From JAOUEA01 sp963762075 (GTDB lineage: Bacteria > Actinomycetota > UBA4738 > HRBIN12), in the NCBI GenBank assembly GCA_963762075.1, contig CAVXJC010000006.1, forward strand, positions 514,591 through 578,590: DNA of 64,000 nt, in the 5' to 3' direction. A model generated the notes under the pieces. It worked only from the letters and a program-made list of their open reading frames with translations, made no database searches and had not been told where the DNA came from. The position numbers were made by a program, and so were the translations under genes. Of this stretch, positions 17,271 to 25,942 are shown one piece after another. Within the stretch, counting starts at the first letter, position 1. The number at the start of each line of letters is the position of its first letter.

Positions 17271-19082
17271 CTACTCCGCCCGCTCCGGGTCGCCCGAGAC
17301 CTGGGCGCCCAGCATCTCCTGCACCCGCTTGAGTGCTGCGGCCTCATCGACGACCTCGTCTTCTTCGACGATCTCGATCGTGGTCGGTCCGCTCGCATCG
17401 CGCACCTCGCGGACGACACAGACGATATCGGGCCTGATGCCGAACATGTCACCGAGCACCGCCTTCAGCTCGGACTTCTTGCCGTCGACCTTCTGGGGAC
17501 CGACCTTGCGATCGGGCGGGAACGCAAGCTCGAGGGTCGTGCCGTCGTAACTCGCGACGGTGGCCGATTCGAGGATGGCCGCGAGGATCATCTCGCGATC
17601 GCTCGAAAGGTGATCGAGCAGGGACTGCCACGACCTGCGAAGCAAAGCGACATCGACGGCGCCTGCGTCTGCAGCGTGCGGCACCGGCATCTGTTGCGCC
17701 GGTGCCTCGAGTGAGGTGACGGCGTCTGCGGCCGGCGAAACGCTCGCCGGCGCCTCAGAGATCTCAGGGGTCACCTCGGGCAATTCCACGATCTCGAGCT
17801 CCGGCGATGCCACCGCGTGCGGGGACTCAACCGCGCCCGCGGGCTCGACATCGTCGACGGGACTGGGCGGACCCTTCACCTGGGCGACGTCGGCAGGCGT
17901 GGGTACGACCGCGCCCGGGTCGAGGTTGGCGAGTCGCTCGAGCCGTTCGATGCGAGTGAGCAGGCCCGACGGATCTGCATCGGTCTCGGGCATCGTCGCC
18001 CGAACGAGCGCGAGCTCGAGCGAGAGCCTGGGCGAGGTCGTCCAGCGCATGTCGTTCTGGGCAGCGAGCAGCAGGGCGAGCACCCGAGCGAGCTCGCCCG
18101 GCGTGAACTTCTCGGCCTGGATGCGCAGCGTGTCGTACGCGTCGTCGGGGACGTCGACGAGATCGGGCTGACCAGGAGCTGCCTTCACCAACAAGAGGTT
18201 GCGGAAATGCGCGAGCGACTCGGAGGTCACGTTCCGCAGGTCCTGACCATCCTGCACGAGGCGGCCGACGATCTCGAACACACCCTTGGCGTCGCCGATC
18301 GCGACCGCATCGGCGAGATCATGCTGCACCTCGCTACGAGGGGCACCGAGCAACGTGCGAACCACGCCGTCGTCGATCGCAGCGCCCCCGAGCACGCGAG
18401 CCTGGTCGAGCAAAGAGAGCGCGTCGCGCGACGACCCCTCGGCCTGACGGGCGATCGCCTGCGCGGCCGAGTCGGTGAGCGTCGCGCCTTCGGCCGAGGC
18501 GATCGACTGGAGCTGTGCGGTCAGCGTGTCCAGGCCGAACCGACGGAAGTCGAATCGCTGGGAGCGACCGACGATCGTCGCCGGCATCTTGTGCGGCTCG
18601 GTCGTGGCGAGCACGAACCTCACTCCTGGAGGTGGTTCCTCGAAGACCTTGAGCAACGCGTCGAACGCTTCGCGCGACAGGCGCTGCGCCTCATCGATGA
18701 TGTAGACCTTCTCGCGCCCCTGCACCGGCGCTGTCGGCGCCTTCTCTCGGAGCTCGCGCGCATCCTCGACTCCGCCGTGGCTCGCCGCATCGATCTCGAC
18801 CACATCGAGATGGGTGCCTTCGCGCACCGCGACACACTGCGAGCACTCGCCGCACGGCTCGGCGGTAGGTCCCTGTTCGCAGTTGACCATCTTGGCCAGG
18901 ATGCGAGCCGTCGATGTCTTGCCGGTGCCCCGGGGCCCGCAGAACAGGAACGCGTGATGGAGCCTTCCCTCGCGGATCGCACCCGTGAGCGCGCGCATGA
19001 CGTGGTCCTGGCCGAGCACCTCGGTAGGCGTCTGCGGCCGATATCGGCGGTAGAGGGCCTGATGCTGCTTCTCGTCCGCCAC
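17271..19082 (-). CDS. dnaX: DNA polymerase III subunit gamma/tau
   Basis: The clamp-loader ATPase that links polymerase cores to the sliding clamp loader. At 603 residues it has a Walker A motif G-P-R-G-T-G-K-T-S (49-57), a zinc module C68/C77/C80/C83, Walker B with I-I-D-E-A-Q, sensor region A-T-T-E-P-H-K, then AAA+ lid and collar domains. An acidic, Pro/Val-rich linker from about residue 390 precedes a C-terminal domain that would bind DnaE. I see no obvious slippery sequence making a short gamma form. GTG start at 19082; the ffs gene lies immediately upstream on the same strand. Confidence 0.95.
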   Translation of the reverse strand: MADEKQHQALYRRYRPQTPTEVLGQDHVMRALTGAIREGRLHHAFLFCGPRGTGKTSTARILAKMVNCEQGPTAEPCGECSQCVAVREGTHLDVVEIDAASHGGVEDARELREKAPTAPVQGREKVYIIDEAQRLSREAFDALLKVFEEPPPGVRFVLATTEPHKMPATIVGRSQRFDFRRFGLDTLTAQLQSIASAEGATLTDSAAQAIARQAEGSSRDALSLLDQARVLGGAAIDDGVVRTLLGAPRSEVQHDLADAVAIGDAKGVFEIVGRLVQDGQDLRNVTSESLAHFRNLLLVKAAPGQPDLVDVPDDAYDTLRIQAEKFTPGELARVLALLLAAQNDMRWTTSPRLSLELALVRATMPETDADPSGLLTRIERLERLANLDPGAVVPTPADVAQVKGPPSPVDDVEPAGAVESPHAVASPELEIVELPEVTPEISEAPASVSPAADAVTSLEAPAQQMPVPHAADAGAVDVALLRRSWQSLLDHLSSDREMILAAILESATVASYDGTTLELAFPPDRKVGPQKVDGKKSELKAVLGDMFGIRPDIVCVVREVRDASGPTTIEIVEEDEVVDEAAALKRVQEMLGAQVSGDPERAE

Positions 19083-19137
19083 GTGCCGTCACCCGCTTCC
19101 GGTCATACCGTTCGTCGCGCTCCCGCAGGAGTGAAAA

Positions 19138-19413
19138 GGTGGCCGTGCACCCGCCGTCGACCACGGATGACTCGGTCGCTACCTGGAACGACAGCTCCAG
19201 TCAGGCGAACCTACGGCACCCACCAGCTTCCGCTTACGGCTGCTTCCTTCCGGACCTGACCGGGTTCGCGGGCCGATGTCGCGCAGGACCCGACCTTCAA
19301 CGCTTCGTTCCGAGGGCTGCCCCGGACCTTCCGGGCCTCGGGCGGGGATTCAGCCCCGCTGAAGCGGATCGCGGGTACAGGGCACCGCTAGCTCCCCGCC
19401 TAGCACGGCCACG
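19138..19413 (-). ncRNA. ffs: Large (Alu-domain) signal recognition particle RNA
   Basis: About 275 nt. The S-domain is diagnostic: GGTCAGGTCCGGAAGGAAGC with the GGAA tetraloop, at about 19238-19262 on the minus strand. Unlike short 4.5S-type RNAs, a 5' Alu domain is also present: TAGGCGGGGAGCTAGCGGTG, then C-C-C-T-G-T-A-C-C-C-G-C. The ends pair perfectly: GTGGCCGTGC (19412-19403) with GCACGGCCAC (19148-19139), followed by CTTTT, which would complete a terminator. The RNA targets ribosomes making membrane proteins together with Ffh. Ends are set by the terminal helix and may be off by a few bases. Confidence 0.9.
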
Positions 19414-19453
19414 GGCAGTATACGTGGGGGGTCCGACGTGAGCGGGGGGCAAC

Positions 19454-20221
19454 GTGGAGATGCCGGTCTTGACCGCAGCAGGCTGGGGGTTGGTCGCAGC
19501 CTCGGCCCTGCCGATCGGAGCACTCGCGGCACGCTGGCGCATGTTCACTCTGCGTACCCTGGGCGCCGTGCTGGCGTTCGGTGCCGGCACGTTGATCTCC
19601 GCCGTGACGTTCGAGCTCGTCGACGAGGCGTTCCAGCGATCGGACATCTGGCCGGTCGTCGTCGGGCTGGGCCTCGGTGCGGTCACCTTCACCGTCGGCG
19701 ACGCCACAATCGCCCGCTTCGGAGGAAGGCGCCATCGCGGCATGGGCATGAGCGATGAACCACCCGCTACCGCGGTTCCAGCACACAGCGACGACGGCGG
19801 GCTCGCCATCTTGCTCGGCGCGGTGCTCGACGGCATCCCCGAATCGCTCGTGTTGGGCATCGCACTGGCCACCGGCGACGCGGTGAGCATCACGTTCGTC
19901 GTGGCGGTCTTCGTCTCGAACGTGCCGGAATCGTTGGCCTCGACCCGAGGCATGCTGACCATGGGCTACCCCTTCCGCCGCGTGCTCGGGCTCTGGCTCT
20001 CGGTGACGGCGGCCAGCGCAGGGTTCGCAGCGGTCGGAGCCACGCTCGACGGCCTCGACCAAGCGGTCGTGGCGGTCGTGGAGTCGTTCGCGGCGGGAGC
20101 GCTGCTCGCGTTGATCGCCGACTCGCTCCTTCCAGATGCATACCGCGACTCGGGGCTTCGTACCGGGCTCTTCGTGGTGCTCGGATTCGCGCTTGCATTC
20201 GCGCTCACGGCGCTCGATTGA
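19454..20221 (+). CDS. ZIP-family metal permease
   Basis: A 255-residue protein with about eight hydrophobic segments of the ZIP (zinc/iron permease) family, which moves divalent metals into the cytoplasm. The key motif of helix IV is L-D-G-I-P-E-S (about residues 128-134), with Asp where most members have His, and helix V has V-S-N-V-P-E-S. A short Gly-His-Met loop (R-R-H-R-G-M-G-M) lies between the third and fourth helices. The start is GTG 19454 or ATG 19460. Metal specificity cannot be read; the Asp substitution could shift it. No regulator is next to it. Confidence 0.85.
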   Translation: MEMPVLTAAGWGLVAASALPIGALAARWRMFTLRTLGAVLAFGAGTLISAVTFELVDEAFQRSDIWPVVVGLGLGAVTFTVGDATIARFGGRRHRGMGMSDEPPATAVPAHSDDGGLAILLGAVLDGIPESLVLGIALATGDAVSITFVVAVFVSNVPESLASTRGMLTMGYPFRRVLGLWLSVTAASAGFAAVGATLDGLDQAVVAVVESFAAGALLALIADSLLPDAYRDSGLRTGLFVVLGFALAFALTALD

Positions 20222-20274
20222 GGCATCCCGTCCTCACGGGTGAGGCAAGATCGCCGCGGTACCCTGATGCGCCT

Positions 20275-22026
20275 ATGTCCCCCATGACCACCGGCACGCG
20301 CAGGCGATCGATGCTGATCACGGTCGTCGTGCTCGTGGCGATCGCCTCAGTCGCGATCGCGTGGCCGACCTCTGATGGCCCCGACCAAGAGCCACCGCCG
20401 CTGGCAGGAGGCACGTCGATCGCGCCACCCGAGTCACCCGGCTCCGACGCTCCCGAGCCCAACCGCCTTGCCCGCCGGGTGTGCAAAACCATTCCTCGTG
20501 ACGTGCTCATGCGAACGGTCAACGGCACACACCTTGTGCGCAGCGGCGACCTGCAGATGATCACGGCGTTCCCCGACTATGTGGCCGCCGGCCTCACCCA
20601 CGCCACGCCGTTCGACCACACGCAGGAGGTGCCTCTGCTCGTGTACGGCCGCGGGCTCGTACGTCCGGGTGTCTACGACGAACCGGCCACCCTCAACGAT
20701 GTCTCCCAAACGGCAGCGTCGCTGCTGGAGTTCGACGGCTTCACCGCCCCCGACGGACGCTCCCTCGACGAAGGACTGCTACCAGCCGGCGATCGCGAGC
20801 CACCGAAGCTGCTGGTCACGATGATCTGGGATTCAGCCGGCACCGATCTGCTGGAGCGATGGGACAGGTCGTGGCCGTTCCTGCATCAGCTCGCACGTGA
20901 GGGGGCATGGTTCACCAACGCGGAGTTGGACTCGGCGCCGGCCAACACGCCACCGAGCCACGCCACGATCGGCACCGGCGCGTATCCGCGGCGTCATGGC
21001 ATGGTCGACGAGTACATCTGGATCAACGGTTCGCTCCAGAAGCCGAACGCAGAGGGCCCGATCTTCCTGAAGCTTCCGACCCTCGCCGACGCATACGACC
21101 TCGCCATGGGAAACAAGCCGATCGTCGCAGGTGCCGCCAGCCTGTCGGCCCACCTCATGATGATGGGGCATGGCAGGGCGTGGCAGGGCGGCGACTACGA
21201 CATCGCGATCGCCCGCGAGCGCGAGAACGCTGAGACAGGCGGTGACGACACTGCGAACGCTTGGGGACTCACCGAGAGCATGCGGCCCTATTACCACTTC
21301 CCGGAGTGGGCGAACGACCAGTCCATCGACGCCTCGCTCGAGGCAGCCAAAGCCGAACTCGACCAACGCGACGGCAGTCTCGACGGTCTGTGGCGCGGCT
21401 ACTCGATCGAACAGATGGCCGGTGGATTCAACACGCCCGCGCGGTCGCCGTATCAAACGACCCTGTTCGAGGAGCTCGTGAAGCGCGAAGGGTTCGGCGA
21501 CGATGACGTGCCCGACCTGCTCTACCTGAACTACAAGATCATCGACTCGCTGGGGCACCAGTTCTCGGCCGACGGCGAAGAGATGGCCGACGCGATCGAG
21601 ATCCAGGACGACGAGCTGCGGCGGTTCGTGCGATTCCTCAACGACGAGGTCGGTCGCGGCGAGTGGGCGATGATCCTCACGGCCGACCATGGCATGCAAC
21701 GCGACCCTGCCGTCACCGGCGCGTTCCTGATCGACATCGACCGTTTGAGCGCTGCCGTCGAGGCCGCGTTCGGCGGAACCGAGGGGCGCCCCGTGATCGT
21801 CAAGGCTCGGCCGACCCAGATGTGGCTCGACACGAAGCTGCTCGAGCGCGCCGGATACACGGTGGAACAGGTCGCCGAGTTCATCCAGGGCCTGACACAG
21901 ACTGACGTGGCGGGCGCCTCCGGCACCCAGCCCGGCGAGGCCGGCGACCGAGTGTTCCAGGCGGTCTTTCCCACATCGACGATCGAGCAGCTGCCCTGCC
22001 TGCCCGAAGCGATGCGCACCGCCTGA
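20275..22026 (+). CDS. Membrane-anchored alkaline phosphatase-superfamily phosphodiesterase, permuted layout
   Basis: A 583-residue exported enzyme of the nucleotide pyrophosphatase/phosphodiesterase group. A signal anchor spans about residues 14-30. Metal and nucleophile motifs are M-I-W-D186-S-A-G, N-T225-P-P-S-H-A-T-I-G-T-G-A-Y-P, D-S-L-G-H-Q-F and L-T-A-D-H-G-M. The usual C-terminal block (metal His, then 'VPLLVYG', then a 'D-V-x-x-T-A-A-x-L-L' helix) is absent after TADHGM but appears instead ahead of the catalytic core at residues 108-170 (T-H-A-T-P-F-D-H-T-Q-E-V-P-L-L-V-Y-G). The ATG at 20275 is preceded by TACCCT 9 bases upstream. Substrate unknown. Confidence 0.8.
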   Translation: MSPMTTGTRRRSMLITVVVLVAIASVAIAWPTSDGPDQEPPPLAGGTSIAPPESPGSDAPEPNRLARRVCKTIPRDVLMRTVNGTHLVRSGDLQMITAFPDYVAAGLTHATPFDHTQEVPLLVYGRGLVRPGVYDEPATLNDVSQTAASLLEFDGFTAPDGRSLDEGLLPAGDREPPKLLVTMIWDSAGTDLLERWDRSWPFLHQLAREGAWFTNAELDSAPANTPPSHATIGTGAYPRRHGMVDEYIWINGSLQKPNAEGPIFLKLPTLADAYDLAMGNKPIVAGAASLSAHLMMMGHGRAWQGGDYDIAIARERENAETGGDDTANAWGLTESMRPYYHFPEWANDQSIDASLEAAKAELDQRDGSLDGLWRGYSIEQMAGGFNTPARSPYQTTLFEELVKREGFGDDDVPDLLYLNYKIIDSLGHQFSADGEEMADAIEIQDDELRRFVRFLNDEVGRGEWAMILTADHGMQRDPAVTGAFLIDIDRLSAAVEAAFGGTEGRPVIVKARPTQMWLDTKLLERAGYTVEQVAEFIQGLTQTDVAGASGTQPGEAGDRVFQAVFPTSTIEQLPCLPEAMRTA

Positions 22027-22113
22027 GCGGGAACCGATCTGCGGTGACGAGGCGTCGAAGACGGGTCTCTGCCGCCGGGCCCACGCGGCCCATGCGCTTG
22101 CACGGAGGTCACG

Positions 22114-22572
22114 ATGTCAACCGCCGCTCGCACACGCTCAACCTTGCTCGCCGTGATCGCCGTGCTCGTTGTGCTCGCCGTCGGCACCGCGATCGCGGTA
22201 TCGAGCGGCCCCGACACCGCCGTCAGTTCCGGTCCGATCACGCGCGAGGAACCCCCGATCGACGGCGGTCCCACGATCGTGCAGCCGAGACCCGGCATGG
22301 CAGACGTGTACGCGCGGCGGTTCGACTCGGCGAGGGCCAACGACGACGGCACAGCTGTCACCGTCGACTTCGTGAGCGGCGTGGAACCCTGCAACGTGCT
22401 CGACCACGTCGACGTTCATCACGGCACCGATGCGGTGACGATCACGTTGTTCGAGGGCCACGACCCGAACGCTGGCGACGTTGCCTGCATCGAGATCGGG
22501 GTCTTCAAGCAGGTGGTCGTACAGCTCGACGAGCCGCTCGGCGATCGCGCGATCATCGACGGCGCCGCCTGA
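22114..22572 (+). CDS. Exported or membrane-anchored protein of unknown function
   Basis: A 152-residue protein I do not recognise. Residues 8-30 are a hydrophobic signal anchor (L-L-A-V-I-A-V-L-V-V-L-A-V-G-T-A), followed by a Pro/Gly-rich linker and a small beta-rich external domain with two cysteines (in E-P-C-N-V and V-A-C-I-E) that could form a disulfide. GGAGGTCAC lies just before the ATG. It ends 4 bases before the convergent acetyltransferase. Confidence 0.7.
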   Translation: MSTAARTRSTLLAVIAVLVVLAVGTAIAVSSGPDTAVSSGPITREEPPIDGGPTIVQPRPGMADVYARRFDSARANDDGTAVTVDFVSGVEPCNVLDHVDVHHGTDAVTITLFEGHDPNAGDVACIEIGVFKQVVVQLDEPLGDRAIIDGAA

Positions 22573-22576
22573 GCCT

Positions 22577-23338
22577 CTAGGACTGGCGCGTCCAGACCTC
22601 CCAGTCGGATACTCGTTCGAAGCCCAGCCGTCCGTACATCGACGCGGCCTCGTCGCTCGGATGAAGCCACGCGAGATCGGCGCCGGGGAACGCCCTCGCG
22701 GCGTGCACCGTGAGGGCTGAGCCAAGACCCTGTCGGCGGGCTCGCGGCACGACCCCGACTCCCATGACCCCGATCGCCGCGCCGTCGAGGTAGGCGGCGG
22801 AGATGCCGACCGCCTCGGCACCACGCCACGCAACGAACATGCGCGCGTGGGACAGCCCGGCGGCCGCGCTCGCGCCGTAGAACGCTCTGCCGATCGCCGG
22901 ATCGTCTCCGAAGGCGTGCACACCGACCTGCACGAGCGCCTCGGCATCGCCGGAACCGTCGACCTCTCGGATCTCGACGCCTTCGGGTCCGGATGCATCG
23001 GACAGCTCACGCGGGTCGATCGTCATGCCTGGACGCTCGATGATCCGCGTGAGCCCCATCGATCGCACGGCCTCGTCGACGTTCCGATGTCGGCCCATCT
23101 GCAGATCGATGCCGAACTGCAGATCACGACGGTCGAACTCCGCCTCGGCCACGCGAAGGGCTACTGCGGCATCGCGGGGCTCCCGCTCGACCACGACCGA
23201 GCTCAGCGCCGGGTCGGCGAGGTTCGACAACGCGAGCACGAGCCCGTCGATCTCGAGCACTTCCGCGCCGACGACGTTGACACGCCTTGCCCGTTCCGCC
23301 GCGACGACTCCGAGCGCGAGTCGTTCGGCTGCGTCCAT
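22577..23338 (-). CDS. GNAT family N-acetyltransferase
   Basis: A 253-residue protein with an N-terminal domain of unclear fold and a C-terminal GNAT domain. The acetyl-CoA loop is V-V-P-R-A-R-R-Q-G-L-G-S-A-L and the end has S-M-Y-G-R-L-G-F-E. The N-terminal half (A-D-P-A-L-S-S-V-V-V-E) resembles the degenerate first domain of tandem acetyltransferases. Substrate unknown. It is divergent from the MtnX-like phosphatase gene. Confidence 0.82.
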   Translation of the reverse strand: MDAAERLALGVVAAERARRVNVVGAEVLEIDGLVLALSNLADPALSSVVVEREPRDAAVALRVAEAEFDRRDLQFGIDLQMGRHRNVDEAVRSMGLTRIIERPGMTIDPRELSDASGPEGVEIREVDGSGDAEALVQVGVHAFGDDPAIGRAFYGASAAAGLSHARMFVAWRGAEAVGISAAYLDGAAIGVMGVGVVPRARRQGLGSALTVHAARAFPGADLAWLHPSDEAASMYGRLGFERVSDWEVWTRQS

Positions 23339-23379
23339 CGCCCGAGTCTGCCAGGCGCCACGGCCGGCATCCGCCCGGT

Positions 23380-23385
23380 TAGGCT
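23380..23385 (+). promoter_or_regulatory. -10 element, leaderless start of HAD phosphatase gene
   Basis: TAGGCT followed by 6 bases (CGAACC) and the ATG at 23392; no ribosome-binding site is present, so transcription is expected to begin at the start codon. Confidence 0.55.
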
Positions 23386-23391
23386 CGAACC

Positions 23392-24090
23392 ATGAAGGTC
23401 ACGTCGGTGCTCGTCGACTTCGACGGCACCGCCTGTCTCCACGATGTCGCTGAGCACCTTCTCGAACGGTTCGCGTCCGGCGACTGGGAACGCCTCGACG
23501 AGGCATGGGAACGAGGAGCGCTCGGATCCCAAGAAACGGTCGCCGCACAGAGCGCGATGCTCGATGCGGATCGAGCCACGCTCCTGGCGCATGCCACGAC
23601 TCACTGCGTCATGGATCCGACGTTCGCGCCGTTCGTCACCTGGGCGCACGGTAAGGGCATCGAGGTCGCGCTCGCCTCGGACGGGTTCGGCTTCTACATC
23701 GAGCCGTTGCTCGTCGCAGCCGGCGTCCCGCCGATCCCGGTCGTCACCAACGCGCAAGGGTGGGACGAAGACGACCGACCGGGCGGACTCGCCTTCCCCA
23801 ACGGCCACCCCGAATGTCTCGGATGCGGCACATGCAAGATGCAGGCCGTGCTCGATCGGCAGAAGCGGGGCGCGGTCGCGTTCGTCGGCGAGGGCTCGAG
23901 CGATCGTTATGGGGCGCTCTACGCCGACGTGACCTTCGCCAAGCTCGATCTCATCGCGCATTGCGAGCGCGACGGCGTGCGATTCGTCGCATGGAACGAC
24001 TTCGACGACATCCGGCGATGGATCGAGAGTCCGTCGCCACTGCCGGGTGCGATCTCCCCCGCCAGATGCCCCGGATGGACCGTAGCCTGA
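23392..24090 (+). CDS. HAD-superfamily phosphatase, MtnX-like
   Basis: A 232-residue phosphatase of the HAD-IB type. Motif I is V-D9-F-D11-G-T-A, motif II is A-L-A-S-D-G-F-G-F-Y, and motif III/IV is G-E-G-S-S-D-R-Y. The segment C-L-G-C-G-T-C-K-M-Q, with Lys of motif III, matches MtnX-like 2-hydroxy-3-keto-5-methylthiopentenyl-1-phosphate phosphatases and phosphoserine phosphatase-like relatives. No other methionine-salvage gene is adjacent, so the true substrate is uncertain. A GNAT gene follows after 7 bases. Confidence 0.8.
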   Translation: MKVTSVLVDFDGTACLHDVAEHLLERFASGDWERLDEAWERGALGSQETVAAQSAMLDADRATLLAHATTHCVMDPTFAPFVTWAHGKGIEVALASDGFGFYIEPLLVAAGVPPIPVVTNAQGWDEDDRPGGLAFPNGHPECLGCGTCKMQAVLDRQKRGAVAFVGEGSSDRYGALYADVTFAKLDLIAHCERDGVRFVAWNDFDDIRRWIESPSPLPGAISPARCPGWTVA

Positions 24091-24097
24091 CAAAGAG

Positions 24098-25018
24098 ATG
24101 CGACCTATCGACCTGCCCGAGGCTTATGAGGCGCGCCCGGCGGCGCGAGACGACCTCGAAGGCGTCTTCACGCTCGTGGCCGAGTGCGAGCGTCACGACG
24201 ACGGTGCGGCCGAGATCGCCCTGAGCGACATCGCCGCAGACTGGAACCGGCCGGATTTCGACCTCGAGACCATGTCGATCACGGTCTGGCGTGGCGACGA
24301 GCTCGCGGCGGCAGGCGACGTCTTCATGGGACGCGCGGAGATCGACGTTGCCCCCGCGCATCGAGGCCGGGGGCTCGGTGCCGCACTGCTCCCCTGGACA
24401 TGGGCCGTGGCGAGAGCCGACGGCCGCGACACCGTCGGGCAGACCGTGTCGGACAACCGCGCCGACGCCGAAGCGCTGTTCCGATCGTACGGCTACGAGG
24501 CCTCGCACACTGCCTGGGTGCTCCGCATCGACCTCGACGCCGAGCCGCCCGCCGAGCCGCCGCTTCCCCCCGGGCTCGCGTTCCGGGACCTGCGACCGGG
24601 TGATGACGACCATGCCGTGTTCGACGTGATCGACACTGCCTTCGATGAATGGAAAGACCGCGAATCGCACGGCTTCGACAATTGGGCACCGGCTTTCCTG
24701 CACCGGGACGAGGTCGTGCCCGAGCTCGTGCCACTCGTGGTCGACGGAGACCGCATCGTGGGCGTCGCGCTCAACCTCCATTACGGCCTCGACGATGATG
24801 TGGAAGGTTGGATCCAGCAGCTCGCCGTCGACAAGGCGTACCGAGGTCGAGGTCTCGGTCGAGCGCTGTTGCAGGAAAGCTTCCGGCGCTTCCACAGGGT
24901 CGGATATCGACGGTGCGGTCTCTCGACCGACTCGCGTACAGGAGCACTCAGCCTCTACGAGCACGTCGGCATGCATGTACGGTCGAGCTTCACCAGGTAT
25001 ACGAGGCATCTCGCCTGA
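24098..25018 (+). CDS. Tandem-domain GNAT acetyltransferase (mycothiol-synthase-like layout)
   Basis: A 306-residue protein with two GNAT domains. The first has A-P-A-H-R-G-R-G-L-G-A-A-L and the second V-D-K-A-Y-R-G-R-G-L-G-R-A-L, both intact for acetyl-CoA binding. Two-domain GNAT proteins of this length in actinobacteria include mycothiol synthase MshD, but also many of unknown substrate; residues specific to MshD were not checked, so I leave the symbol blank. It is in tandem with the HAD gene (7-base gap), a candidate two-gene operon. Confidence 0.8.
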   Translation: MRPIDLPEAYEARPAARDDLEGVFTLVAECERHDDGAAEIALSDIAADWNRPDFDLETMSITVWRGDELAAAGDVFMGRAEIDVAPAHRGRGLGAALLPWTWAVARADGRDTVGQTVSDNRADAEALFRSYGYEASHTAWVLRIDLDAEPPAEPPLPPGLAFRDLRPGDDDHAVFDVIDTAFDEWKDRESHGFDNWAPAFLHRDEVVPELVPLVVDGDRIVGVALNLHYGLDDDVEGWIQQLAVDKAYRGRGLGRALLQESFRRFHRVGYRRCGLSTDSRTGALSLYEHVGMHVRSSFTRYTRHLA

Positions 25019-25032
25019 GTTCCACGATCGGC

Positions 25033-25119
25033 GGTGGCCGAGGGATTCGAACCCTCGAGGGAGTTGCCCCCCTACACGCTTTCCAGGCGTGTCCCTTCGG
25101 CCGCTCGGGCAGGCCACCG
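25033..25119 (-). tRNA. tRNA-Ser (anticodon GGA)
   Basis: An 87-nt class II tRNA with acceptor stem GGTGGCC/GGCCACC, discriminator G, a long variable arm (G-G-G-G-G-G-C-A-A-C-T-C-C-C), T-loop GTTCGAATC and anticodon loop CTGGAAA. CCA is not encoded. Confidence 0.96.
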
Positions 25120-25276
25120 GAGCGAGTCTAGCGAGCGGCCCCAGTGCCCACCGCGCCCGCCGTGCCTCGGCGCGGACCACGAGGACCTCATCGATCCGTT
25201 CCTTCGGGATCGCGAGCGCGAGCCAACCGTGCCGTCCGCATTCCGCTGCGTTCATCGGTGGCCGCCTCCCCTCACT

Positions 25277-25324
25277 CCCTCGTTACGCGCCTGCGCTTGT
25301 GTCTGGACAGACGCGCAACGAGGG
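25277..25324 (-). terminator. Large hairpin downstream of tRNA-Ser(CGA)
   Basis: CCCTCGTT and AACGAGGG form 8-bp perfect arms extended inward by a second CGCG/CGCG pair, starting about 12 bases after the tRNA 3' end on the minus strand. No T-run follows, which is usual for high-GC terminators. A processing signal is also possible. Confidence 0.5.
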
Positions 25325-25335
25325 CGAGAGCCTTG

Positions 25336-25425
25336 CGGAGGCGACAGGATTCGAACCTGTGAGGGGTGGATTAGACCCCTAACCGCTTTCGAGGCGGTCC
25401 CGTTCGTCCGCTCCGGCACGCCTCC
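25336..25425 (-). tRNA. tRNA-Ser (anticodon CGA)
   Basis: A 90-nt class II tRNA with acceptor stem GGAGGCG/CGCCTCC, discriminator G, long variable arm, T-loop GTTCGAATC and anticodon loop CTCGAAA. CCA is not encoded. The 216 bases between this and the GGA tRNA hold the hairpin above and no convincing gene. Confidence 0.96.
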
Positions 25426-25528
25426 GTCGGCGAGTCTAGCAACGCGCGGCTCACCGTTCCGTGGCATCATCGGCCGATGCAAGGTCGCCGGGACCAGCTC
25501 CCGGCCAACCTCGACCAGGAGGTGCCAC

Positions 25529-25942
25529 GTGGACGCCAAGAAGCTCGGATCCGTACCCCTGTTCGCGGGACTTTCGAAGAAAGAGCGCCAACAGGTGGCC
25601 CAGCATGCCGACATCGTCGACCTCCCGGCGCGCTATCACCTCTGCGACCAGGGGGCGTTCGCGCACGAGTTCTTCGTGCTGCTCGATGGAAGCGTCGAGG
25701 TCACCCAGGACGGTCGTCACCTCACCGACCTCTCGGCCGGCGACTTCTTCGGGGAAGTCGCGCTCGTCGCGCACGACCGGCGCACCGCGAGCGTGGTGGC
25801 TACGACGCCGATCACCGCGATCGTGATGCATCAGCGTGACTTCGACACGATGCAGCGCGCGATCCCACACGTGGCCGAGAAGATCCATGAAGCGGTGCGC
25901 GCCAGGTCGCCGCACCAGGCCGGCGATCCGTCGGAGGACTAG
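25529..25942 (+). CDS. Cyclic nucleotide-binding domain protein
   Basis: A 137-residue stand-alone cNMP-binding (CAP_ED) domain. The phosphate-binding cassette region reads F-F-G-E-V-A-L-V-A-H-D-R-R-T-A-S-V-V-A, matching the canonical F-G-E-x-A-L-x-x-x-x-x-R-x-A-x-V. The final helix is followed by a short polar tail with no DNA-binding domain, so it may be a small signalling or adaptor protein. The GTG start at 25529 has an excellent AGGAGG six bases upstream, which decides it over the long upstream frame across the tRNA region. Its stop overlaps the tadA stop. Confidence 0.88.
   Translation: MDAKKLGSVPLFAGLSKKERQQVAQHADIVDLPARYHLCDQGAFAHEFFVLLDGSVEVTQDGRHLTDLSAGDFFGEVALVAHDRRTASVVATTPITAIVMHQRDFDTMQRAIPHVAEKIHEAVRARSPHQAGDPSED

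Noticed and set aside
25120..25335. Possible short protein gene between the two tRNA-Ser genes (start near 25255)
   Set aside because: No ribosome site, and the region is better explained as the tRNA spacer with a terminator-like hairpin.
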